Origin: Actinomycetota bacterium
GTDB taxonomy: Bacteria; Actinomycetota; Actinomycetes; S36-B12
DNA: 14,627 nt
NCBI GenBank assembly: GCA_026392575.1
Contig: JAPLBU010000399.1
Location: 5,694 to 20,320 of the forward strand
Direction of reading: 5' to 3'
Positions within the stretch are counted from its first letter, which is position 1, and every line of letters begins with the position of its first letter. This document shows, one piece after another, positions 6,976 to 13,357 of the stretch. Below the pieces are notes generated by a model. That model made no database searches and was not told the origin of the DNA. It saw nothing but the letters and a program-made list of their open reading frames with translations. The position numbers and the translations under genes were made by a program.

Positions 6976-7983
6976 CTACTTGCCGCGGGTCGCCAGCAGC
7001 CCGTCGATGTCCCCGAACACCTCCATGCCAGCGCACGAGCCCTCTCCCTCGAGGAGCACCCGCCCCGCGGCGTCCGTGTGGCGGATCGAGATCCGGCCGT
7101 CCATGGTCTCCTCGACGCGCTGATGCATGGCCGTTCGCAGGGGTGCGTGCAGCAGTCCTCCCCGCACCCGCTCGGCAGACAGCTCGAGGCGGCCATCGGG
7201 ACCGTCGAGCGCCCAGCGCACGTGCTGGTCATCGATCGCCAGGAGGGTTTCGCGGGACCGGTTGTAGGTGGCCCAGCGGTGCAACTGTCCATGGTGCACG
7301 AGCCCGACGATGAATCCTCGGAAGCTGCCACGAAGCCACGGGATCAGGGCAACGGACGCCACGAGGGAAGCAGACGCATCCTCATCGATGTGGTTGCTGT
7401 GCATCCACACGTAGCCCGCGGGGAACGCCCGCCCCCAGTCCTTCTCGAGGTAGCCGCGGCCGCCGTCGAACGACGCACTCTCGCCTTCGACGAGCAGGTC
7501 GCCGCCCAGGCCATGCCCGAACGACACCACCCCGTGGTAGCACTCCATGAAAGGGACCAGGCCGTACCAACCCATGATCCCGGGCGAGCGCCAGGTGACC
7601 GGCCAGGGATCGAGCGGGGTCGTGAAATCCACCCGCCCGCACAGTTGCGGTACATCCAAGGTCACTCCGTCGGGAGCGAAATGATTGCCCGCGATCGTGA
7701 CATCGAACCGATCCGAGGACGCAGCGAAGTCGCCCGGCGGGAACACGTGGTACCAGGACCGGCCGCTCGACCCATCGAGCACCTGGATGAAGGCCTAATC
7801 GCGGACGGCCCCGTCGCCGGTGTCGAGGCCGCGGAAGATCCCCGGGATGACCGCCCACCTCTGCCGACGGTCGGCCGAGACCAGCTTGACGTACCAGCCC
7901 TCGAAGAAGCCGGAGCGCTCCGATGCGCCATGGAAGGCCTCGGGGCGCCGCAGACCGCGGACGAATGCGTAGGGATTCGTCAC
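6976..7983 (-). pseudogene. Tocopherol-cyclase-family protein interrupted by an in-frame TAG
   Basis: One reading frame of 335 codons is interrupted by TAG at codon 63. The first 62 codons contain the N-terminal family pattern: FHGASERSGFFEGWYVKLVS (residues 18-37), then RWAVIPGIFRG. The family sequence resumes directly after the stop as AFIQVLDGSSGRSWYH. It then runs on with GWYGLVPFMECYHGVVS, a GYLEKDWG motif and AGYVWMHSNHID, which are hallmarks of tocopherol-cyclase-like (plant VTE1-related) proteins. Nothing is lost or shifted; only the codon is nonsense. If it is translated as two pieces, a 62-aa peptide and a fragment from about GTG 7782 would result, and the latter lacks FFEGWY. The start is GTG at 7983, overlapping the DUF4333 stop as GTGA; GTG 8013 is a longer alternative. 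The final stop is also TAG. The cyclase activity of bacterial members is mostly unproven, so no substrate is assigned. This may be a pseudogene, a sequencing error or a readthrough case. Confidence 0.75.
7795..7797 (-). other. In-frame amber codon inside the tocopherol-cyclase-like gene
   Basis: The minus-strand reading is GTC CGC GAT TAG GCC TTC ATC CAG. The flanking residues (VRD before, AFIQVLDG after) continue the family alignment without a gap, so the TAG most likely replaces one sense codon. TAG also ends the permease, the sulfatase-fold gene, the lipoprotein at 8470 and this same gene, so general amber recoding is unlikely. Confidence 0.75.
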
Positions 7984-8285
7984 GGTGCCGGAGCCACCGA
8001 TGAGACCTGCCACGTGAACGCGCCGGCATCGTCACTCTCGGTCACGGTCACGGTCACGGTCTGACCACCCACCTTGTCGTCGGCGGTGCACGTGAACGTG
8101 TACCCCTTCTCCGCGGGGATATCGCCGGGGCACGCGACAGCGAAGGTACCGCCGACCTGGGCGGCCAGCCCGGTGGCGATCTGCTCCTGGATGCTGGCCG
8201 GCGCCAGGGTCGCCGCAGAGGAACAGCCGGCGACGAGCAGGACGCCGGCAGCCGTCAGCACAGCTGGTATTCGACGGGTGTTCAC
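7980..8285 (-). CDS. DUF4333 lipoprotein
   Basis: This 101-aa exported lipoprotein begins at GTG 8285. That start gives a compact signal peptide, VNTRRIPAVLTAAGVLLVAGC, with lipobox LVAGC (Cys21). A longer frame upstream would bury the signal and is rejected. The mature part has the DUF4333 pattern: a first Cys in FAVACPGDIP, a second in YTFTCTADD, then an alternating Val-Thr strand (QTVTVTVTES) and GAFTWQVSS. The two Cys probably form a disulfide. The function of DUF4333 is unknown; members are small surface lipoproteins in actinobacteria. Its TGA stop overlaps the GTG of the tocopherol-cyclase-like gene. The Val-Thr strand is encoded by three GTCACG hexamers (plus-strand reading, 8041-8058). 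Confidence 0.8.
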   Translation of the reverse strand: MNTRRIPAVLTAAGVLLVAGCSSAATLAPASIQEQIATGLAAQVGGTFAVACPGDIPAEKGYTFTCTADDKVGGQTVTVTVTESDDAGAFTWQVSSVAPAP

Positions 8286-8469
8286 GCCGGGCGCCCCCAC
8301 GACGGGGCCCGCCCGGGTCCCCCTCCGTGAGCCTAGGCCGATTAGGTCGAAACGGACAGATTCCTCGCCGTCGTTCGGTGATTCCACCCCTTGGATGCGA
8401 CTCCCCGCGAGATAGTGGGCAAGGATGACCACATACTCCCGCGATGCGGGCGATCGGAAGGTGGGGCAC
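8286..8469. promoter_or_regulatory. Divergent intergenic region between two lipoprotein genes
   Basis: This 184-bp gap must hold promoters for both the minus-strand DUF4333 gene and the plus-strand lipoprotein. I see an 8-bp palindrome GCCTAGGC (8331-8338), overlapped by CCTA-n7-TAGG (8332-8346), as a possible operator. GAAGGTGGGG just before 8470 is the probable ribosome site for the plus-strand gene. No -35/-10 pair is convincing. Promoter content is inferred from gene orientation. Confidence 0.4.
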
Positions 8470-9024
8470 ATGGGAACCAGGGGCACTCGTCACGTCATGA
8501 CACTGGCAGCGGTTGCGGCCTCGTCGGCCCTGCTGCTCGCGTCCTGCTCCTCCACCCCCGAGGAAACCCCGACGCCATCCGCGTCGCTTGCCCCCTCCAG
8601 CGCCTCGGCCGAACCCTCAGCAAGCGCGACCGAGATCACGCCCACGGGCGCGGCGGCCCTCGCCTGCGCCGCCTACTTCGATCTCGACCTGCTGAACAGC
8701 CAGTACGCCGGTGGCGCCGTTGCCGACGGTGACATGACGGAGCAGCAGGTCCGCGCCGACTTCAGAGCCCAACTGAAGGAACTCGTCACCCAGGCCAATC
8801 TCGCGGCCGACGACGGCAGCGGCGACGCGAAGTTGGCCGGCAGCGCCACCCGAATGAAGAAGATCGTCAAGGGCCTGAGCATGCAGCAGGCACTCTCCGA
8901 GTTGTCCAAGAAGCAGCAGCGGACCTTTGCGAAGTCGTCACTGCGCGTCCAGAAGGCCTGCGACCGCGCCGGCTTCCCGCTGCCGGCAGACAACGTCACC
9001 GCGCGCACAGCCGCCGGTCTCTAG
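8470..9024 (+). CDS. Secreted lipoprotein with Ser/Pro/Thr-rich linker, unknown function
   Basis: This is a 184-aa protein. The ATG at 8470 gives a clean lipoprotein signal: MGTRGTRHVM, a hydrophobic core, then LLLASC with the lipid-carrying Cys26. An in-frame ATG at 8425 would add 15 hydrophilic residues ahead of the signal and is less likely. A low-complexity linker of Ser, Pro, Ala, Thr and Glu (about 28-60) tethers a mostly helical C-terminal domain. That domain contains one Cys near its start (AALACAAYFD) and one near its end (RVQKACDRAG), which may pair. The helical part is rich in Lys and Gln (LSKKQQRTFAKSSLRVQK). I do not recognise the family. The divergent partner is another lipoprotein, which hints at an envelope role, but that is only context. 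Confidence 0.7.
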   Translation: MGTRGTRHVMTLAAVAASSALLLASCSSTPEETPTPSASLAPSSASAEPSASATEITPTGAAALACAAYFDLDLLNSQYAGGAVADGDMTEQQVRADFRAQLKELVTQANLAADDGSGDAKLAGSATRMKKIVKGLSMQQALSELSKKQQRTFAKSSLRVQKACDRAGFPLPADNVTARTAAGL

Positions 9025-9050
9025 CGGCAACGCGCTGAGGCCGCTCGAAA

Positions 9051-9923
9051 GTGACCGAAGCCCCGTTCCAGCGGCATTTCGCTGATCGGCTGGCATTGCA
9101 GCAGGTCGACCGGGATATCTTCACCGGTTGGTGCCATTCGGGTGCGCCCCTTCGCGCCTACGGCGGCCAGATTGCTGCACAGTCGCTGATGGCTGCCGGC
9201 CACACCGTCGACGCATCGGATCGGCACGTACACAGCCTGCACGGGTATTTCCTGCGCACTGGCCGCCCCAAGGACTCGATCACCTACCCCCTCGATCGCC
9301 CCCGCGATGGCGGATCATTCTCGACCCGGATCGTGAGCGCCGTGCAGAACGGCGAGACCATCTTCATGATGACGGCTTCGTTCGCCCTCGACGACACCGG
9401 ACCGGAGCACCAGTTCAGCAAGCCGGATCTTCCCAGCCCCGACACGGTCGCCGACTTCCCTATACCGCAACCGGCCTATCTCGTTGGTGTCACTGATCCA
9501 GGCGACCTCGACTACCCCGACTCCCAGATCATCGGGCTGCGCATCGTGGAGCCCGACCGACCGATCGAATTGAGTCACGGGCGCTACGAGCGGATGGCGT
9601 GGGTGCGAATCGAGGAGGAACTCCCCGAAGACTCACTCGTCCAATCGTGCGCGCTGACGTACCTGTCCGACCTGACGATGGTCAGTACCGCCTTGGCCCC
9701 CCACCCCAGGGCAGGGCAAGATCACGAGCTGATGCTCGCGTCGATCGACCACGCCATGTGGTTCCACGCGCCCACACGTGCCGACCGATGGCTGCTCTTC
9801 GCGCAGGACACCCCGGTCGCCCGAGGGGGTCACGGTCTAGCGCGCGGCCTGTTCTTCGATGCCGATGGAACGCTGGTTGCCTCTGTCGTCCAGGAGTCGC
9901 TGATGCGAACTCGCCGGTCGTGA
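9051..9923 (+). CDS. tesB: Acyl-CoA thioesterase II (TesB family)
   Basis: This 290-aa enzyme hydrolyses acyl-CoA to free fatty acid and CoA in the cytosol. It is a double-hotdog protein of the usual family length (about 285-290). The N-terminal hotdog contains RAYGGQIAAQSLMAA (35-49), VHSLHGYFLRTGRP and FSTRIVSAVQNGETIF. The second contains SIDHAMWFHAP and GLARGLFFDADGTLVASVVQ. The catalytic triad known from E. coli TesB (Asp, Thr, Gln) aligns with Asp233, Thr254 and Gln281. The start is GTG at 9051, with a weak GAGG about 10 nt upstream, 26 bp after the lipoprotein stop. Its TGA overlaps the prepilin peptidase GTG by 4 bp, so the two are co-translated although their jobs look unrelated. Confidence 0.92.
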   Translation: MTEAPFQRHFADRLALQQVDRDIFTGWCHSGAPLRAYGGQIAAQSLMAAGHTVDASDRHVHSLHGYFLRTGRPKDSITYPLDRPRDGGSFSTRIVSAVQNGETIFMMTASFALDDTGPEHQFSKPDLPSPDTVADFPIPQPAYLVGVTDPGDLDYPDSQIIGLRIVEPDRPIELSHGRYERMAWVRIEEELPEDSLVQSCALTYLSDLTMVSTALAPHPRAGQDHELMLASIDHAMWFHAPTRADRWLLFAQDTPVARGGHGLARGLFFDADGTLVASVVQESLMRTRRS

Positions 9924-10567
9924 TCCTGCTGGTCTTGGCCGCGATCGTCGGCCTGTTCAGCGGCTGGGCAGCCAGTCGCGTGATCGCCCATGAGACGGGT
10001 CGGAGTATCCCGATTGCGATCCCGGCATTCACCACTGCCGCCCTGTGCATCGCGGCGGCATGGCGGTTCGGCCTGGCCTGGGACCTACCGGTGTACGTCT
10101 ACTTCGCGATGTTGTCGGTGCCCCTGACCATCATCGATCTGCGCACGCACCGACTGCCCAACCCCCTCACTCTCTCGGCCTACCCGTTGGTTCTGGTGGG
10201 GCTGGTCATCCCGGCCGTCGCATGGGATGCGTGGTCGGGCCTGGGCCGCTCCATCGCCGGCGGCGTCGCGCTGCTGGCCTTCTTCCTGCTTCTGCACATC
10301 ATCAATCCCAGCGGAATGGGGCTCGGCGATGTCAAGCTCTCCGCACCGATGGGGGCATTGCTGGCGTGGCTGTCCTGGCCGACGCTCCTCGCCGGGGCAT
10401 TCGTCGGATTCGTGCTGGCCGCATTGGTCGGGGTGACTCTCCTCGCAATGCGGCGAGCCGGACCGAAGTCGGCGATGCCGTTCGGGCCCTTCATGCTGGC
10501 CGGCGCCTGGGTCGCGATCCTCGCAAGTTCGGCCGACGGGATCGCCCCCGGCCTGATACCCAGTTGA
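9920..10567 (+). CDS. Short A24 prepilin peptidase (CpaA/TadV type)
   Basis: This is a 215-aa polytopic membrane aspartic protease, expected to cleave the leader peptides of Flp-type pilins or pseudopilins at the membrane. Both catalytic Asp motifs of the A24 family are present: IDLRTHRLPN (Asp73) and GLGDVKL (Asp137, the GxGD motif). There is no N-terminal Cys-rich methyltransferase domain, so it is the short archaeal/TadV-like form rather than a full PilD. I place the start at GTG 9920, which overlaps the tesB stop as GTGA and directly begins the first membrane helix; a longer frame upstream only shadows tesB. It is probably the processing enzyme for the tad genes at 10573-14627, although it is on the opposite strand and ends 5 bp from tadC. 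Confidence 0.88.
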   Translation: MILLVLAAIVGLFSGWAASRVIAHETGRSIPIAIPAFTTAALCIAAAWRFGLAWDLPVYVYFAMLSVPLTIIDLRTHRLPNPLTLSAYPLVLVGLVIPAVAWDAWSGLGRSIAGGVALLAFFLLLHIINPSGMGLGDVKLSAPMGALLAWLSWPTLLAGAFVGFVLAALVGVTLLAMRRAGPKSAMPFGPFMLAGAWVAILASSADGIAPGLIPS

Positions 10568-10572
10568 CGCGG

Positions 10573-11484
10573 TCAGGTCGTCGAGAACACCTGAACGATC
10601 GAGTACACGGCCGGGCCAAGGATGATGATGAACAGCGCCGGCAGGAAGCACAGCATGAGCGGCATGAGGATCTTCACGGGAACCTTCTGCGCCTGCTCGC
10701 GCGCTCGCGAGTAGCGCTTGGCTCGCATCTCCTTGGCCTGCTCGCGCAGGACGGAGGCCACGGGGACCCCGAGTTTGTCCACCTGCAGCATGGCCGACAC
10801 GAAACGCTGGACGTCCTCCTGCGGCATACGGTCCGCCATGGCCGAAAGCGCCTGGGATCGTGAGCGGCCGAGCTGGGTCTCTGTCAGGACGGTGGCGAAC
10901 TCCTCGGAGACGGGACCGGTCTGGTTGAGGGCGACCTGTGCCAAGGCTGCCTGGAAGCTCAGCCCCGACTCCACACAGAGGTTCAGCATGTCCAGCGCGT
11001 CCGGCAGCAGTCGGGCCACCTCCTCGCGTCGCTTGAGCCCGATGTTGTACAGGAGCAGGTCCGGCACCATGAAGGCACCACCGGCGAGAATCGGGACGGC
11101 GAGCCACATGAGCCCGCCCTTGCTCAGCGCGAGCACAAGGCCCAGCAACAGCCCCAGGATCATCAGTTCGACCTTGCGGACGACGAGGGCGTCGACGGCA
11201 TTGCTGTCGGTGTTCCCGGACTGAATCGCGTACCGGGCCAGTCGCTCCCGCGCCTTGGTGCCGACCAGCCGCCTCCCCAGACTGAGGATCCCCACCATGA
11301 AGATCGAGTTCCGCTTCTCAGCCGCGACGATCGCCTCGTGGACATTCTGGTTGGCATAACCCTGCACCATGGCGAGCGAGCGACGCTTCAACTCATTCTT
11401 GCGGTACTCCATGACCAGGTAGCCGGCGAACACGATGAGGATGAACACGAGAAAGGCCGCCAGCAGAGATACGAAGAGATTCAT
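10573..11484 (-). CDS. tadC: TadC, inner-membrane platform protein (T2SSF family)
   Basis: This 303-aa protein is one of the two platform proteins on which TadA acts to assemble Flp pili. It has an N-terminal helix (about residues 4-24), a pair of helices near 105-140, a T2SSF cytoplasmic helical domain (ARLLPDALDMLNLCVESGLS, then ETQLGRSRSQAL and DKLGVPVASVLREQA) and a C-terminal hydrophobic pair (ILMPLMLCFLPALFIII). The order and length fit TadC. The ATG at 11484 lies 2 nt after the tadB stop, with GAGGTG just upstream, so I prefer it to a longer frame starting at 11520. It is the last gene of the operon on this strand, and no terminator fits in the 5 bp before the convergent prepilin peptidase gene. 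Confidence 0.9.
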   Translation of the reverse strand: MNLFVSLLAAFLVFILIVFAGYLVMEYRKNELKRRSLAMVQGYANQNVHEAIVAAEKRNSIFMVGILSLGRRLVGTKARERLARYAIQSGNTDSNAVDALVVRKVELMILGLLLGLVLALSKGGLMWLAVPILAGGAFMVPDLLLYNIGLKRREEVARLLPDALDMLNLCVESGLSFQAALAQVALNQTGPVSEEFATVLTETQLGRSRSQALSAMADRMPQEDVQRFVSAMLQVDKLGVPVASVLREQAKEMRAKRYSRAREQAQKVPVKILMPLMLCFLPALFIIILGPAVYSIVQVFSTT

Positions 11485-11486
11485 CG

Positions 11487-12101
11487 TCACACCTCGATCT
11501 TCACGAGCTTGCGCATCCACAGGACACCGACGACGAATGCGACGACGATCGCGCCGAGGCAGACCAGGCCGATGGTCTGCGTCCAGAAGAACGCCACGTA
11601 TTCGGGATTGGCCACGAGCATGTACAGGAAGATCCCGACCGGCATGGCCGCCAGGATCCAGCCGGACAGTTTGCCCTCAGCTGACAGTGTGCGGATCTCG
11701 CGGCGAAGCTCGGCTCTGGACTGCACTGTCTTGGCAGCCGTCTCGAGCACATTGGACAAGTTGCCACCGACCTCACGCTGGATAGACAGGGCGACAACGG
11801 TCCACTTGAGGTCCTCACTCTCCATGCGCTCGGAGACGCGCATCAATGACTGCTCGATCGGAGCGCCCATCTGGCTCTCCCGCAGCGCACGTCGCATCTG
11901 GCGACTGACCTGGCCTTGACCGTCGGCGGCCGCCGAGTCGAGACCCTGTGCGAACGACAGGCCCGTACGCAACGAGCTCGCAATGAGGAGAAGGAAGTCC
12001 GGCAATTCAGTCTCGAAGTCCTTGCGATTCCGGGCCTCGCGCCGGTCCAGGAACCACTTCGTCAGCAACCAGGCGAATAGGACGCCCACGATCAGGGCCA
12101 C
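11487..12101 (-). CDS. tadB: TadB, T2SSF platform protein, apparently lacking its N-terminal part
   Basis: This is a 204-aa frame with the TadB-type T2SSF domain: ETELPDFLLLIASSLRTG (30-47), QREVGGNLSNVLETAA (108-123), then two C-terminal helices (148-165 and 173-195). Full TadB proteins usually carry two N-terminal helices before this domain; only one (ALIVGVLFAWLLTKWFL, 2-18) is present. The only available start, GTG 12101, has no visible ribosome site and overlaps the upstream VWA gene by 10 bp. Read further upstream, the same frame spells CWILFGNFLVALIVG, a plausible continuation of that helix, with no start codon. It probably was the C-terminal half of a VWA-TadB fusion (see findings). 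Confidence 0.8.
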   Translation of the reverse strand: MALIVGVLFAWLLTKWFLDRREARNRKDFETELPDFLLLIASSLRTGLSFAQGLDSAAADGQGQVSRQMRRALRESQMGAPIEQSLMRVSERMESEDLKWTVVALSIQREVGGNLSNVLETAAKTVQSRAELRREIRTLSAEGKLSGWILAAMPVGIFLYMLVANPEYVAFFWTQTIGLVCLGAIVVAFVVGVLWMRKLVKIEV

Positions 12102-13357
12102 GAGGAAGTTGCCGAACAGGATCCAGCAAACCCCAGCTTCGCGTCGATAGCCGGGTAGCTCTTGCGCGACGACAGCCAGGTGTCCAGTTCGCGCATGATG
12201 GCGAACTGCGAGATACCCGGACGCGGCACCCGATCGCCATCGACGAGACCGGCGCTCGAGTACCAGAGAACCTGTTCGGTCCGAAGCAGCGAGCGTCGCT
12301 GCTGACGGTAGTAGGCGACGGCCAGCACCAGAACGACGACGATGAGGCCAGCCAGCAGCCCGTACAGCACGGCCGGACCCACAGACGACTGCGCGACCGG
12401 CACCGGGGTCGGGATGAGCGTGCCGGTGGCCGGCTCTGCATCCGTGGCGCCCGCACCCGTTCCCGCCAGTTCATCCGTTCGGGGCAGTTTGGCCGTGCCC
12501 GTGTAGTCCGTCCCGTCGATGCCGACGGTGACGACGGCGAACTTCGCGCTGGCATCCACCTCGGCCGGCACTGTCGCGGTGACGGAGATCTTGCTGCCGA
12601 ACGAGCCGGCTGCCTCGCCGAATGCCTGATCCAAGCCAGCGGCATCGTTGGCCAGCAGGAACTGGCCCCCGCTCGTGTCCGCGATCTCCCGCAGGATCTC
12701 GGCATGCGCCACCGAGGGAGTGAGGGCGACCACGTCGATGGGGATGCCATCTGCGGCGATCCGGGCGCGAACGTCGTCGATGGTGGCGGCGCTGGCCGAG
12801 TCGCCGCCGTCGCTGAGCACGACAAGGCGCGGGTTCTTGGCAGGACTCGCAAGGTCGGAGCCCCCGATGATTGCGTCGTACAGCGCGGTCCTCTGCCGGG
12901 CCGTCACGGTGTCGATCGCAGCCAGCACAGCGTCGTGGTCTGCAGTCGGGGCGATGCCGACCTCCACATCGTTGTTGAACGCGATCAGGCCCACATCGAT
13001 CGTGGGCGGCAGCGCGTTGACATACGACTTGGCAGCCGCGCGCGCAGCAGCGATGCGTTCGCCCCGCATCGATCCCGACGAGTCGAGCACGAGGATGGCC
13101 TCGCTCGACTTTGCCCCCTGGTTGATGGCGTTGGCCTGCGACGGCACCTCAGTCGACCCGATGACAACCTTCGACGAAACGTCTTCACCGCTGGGTTCGA
13201 TGCTCGGATCGAGATAGACCACGAACGAAAGCTCGCGCCCCTTCTGCGAAACGAGTTGGACCGACCGCGCCTCATCCGCACTCGCCAGTGGCGCGAGGGC
13301 GACGGTCGACAGGATCGCCAGAGCGGCCCCCACGGCCCCCAGCCGATATCGACGCAT
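12092..13357 (-). CDS. VWA-domain membrane protein in the tad operon, C terminus out of frame
   Basis: This protein is about 421 aa. It has a signal peptide (MRRYRLGAVGAALAILSTV, cleavage near ASA-DEA), an exported von Willebrand A domain with an intact MIDAS (LVLDSSGSM with Asp93, Ser95, Ser97; Thr158 in QRTALYD; VLSDGGD with Asp184), an Ala/Thr/Pro linker, then a transmembrane helix (about 329-351). After the helix the cytoplasmic stretch LDTWLSSRKSYPAIDAKLGF resembles the region just before the first TadB membrane helix. The last residues (SCSATSSWP) look like out-of-frame sequence. Residue numbers count from GTG 13360, one codon upstream. I prefer ATG 13357, which shares its A with the TadA stop (TGATG). 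The VWA domain may bind metal-dependent ligands or pilus parts outside the membrane; its partner is unknown. Confidence 0.8.
   Translation of the reverse strand: MRRYRLGAVGAALAILSTVALAPLASADEARSVQLVSQKGRELSFVVYLDPSIEPSGEDVSSKVVIGSTEVPSQANAINQGAKSSEAILVLDSSGSMRGERIAAARAAAKSYVNALPPTIDVGLIAFNNDVEVGIAPTADHDAVLAAIDTVTARQRTALYDAIIGGSDLASPAKNPRLVVLSDGGDSASAATIDDVRARIAADGIPIDVVALTPSVAHAEILREIADTSGGQFLLANDAAGLDQAFGEAAGSFGSKISVTATVPAEVDASAKFAVVTVGIDGTDYTGTAKLPRTDELAGTGAGATDAEPATGTLIPTPVPVAQSSVGPAVLYGLLAGLIVVVLVLAVAYYRQQRRSLLRTEQVLWYSSAGLVDGDRVPRPGISQFAIMRELDTWLSSRKSYPAIDAKLGFAGSCSATSSWP

Noticed and set aside
7795..7797. Pyrrolysine or global amber recoding as the explanation for the internal TAG
   Set aside because: TAG terminates several other genes in the window, including this one, and no Pyl machinery is visible here; kept only as a test to run.
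8041..8058. GTCACG x3 as a tandem repeat element
   Set aside because: It simply encodes the alternating Val-Thr strand of the DUF4333 domain; three copies are too few to suggest a separate repeat.
8391..8418. TTGGAT and TAGTGG as -35/-10 for the lipoprotein at 8470
   Set aside because: The -10 candidate matches the consensus poorly and the spacing is not ideal; no promoter call made.
10045..11107. Overlapping long open frames on both strands across the prepilin peptidase and tadC
   Set aside because: Both contradict well-supported family genes in other frames and have shadow-like composition.
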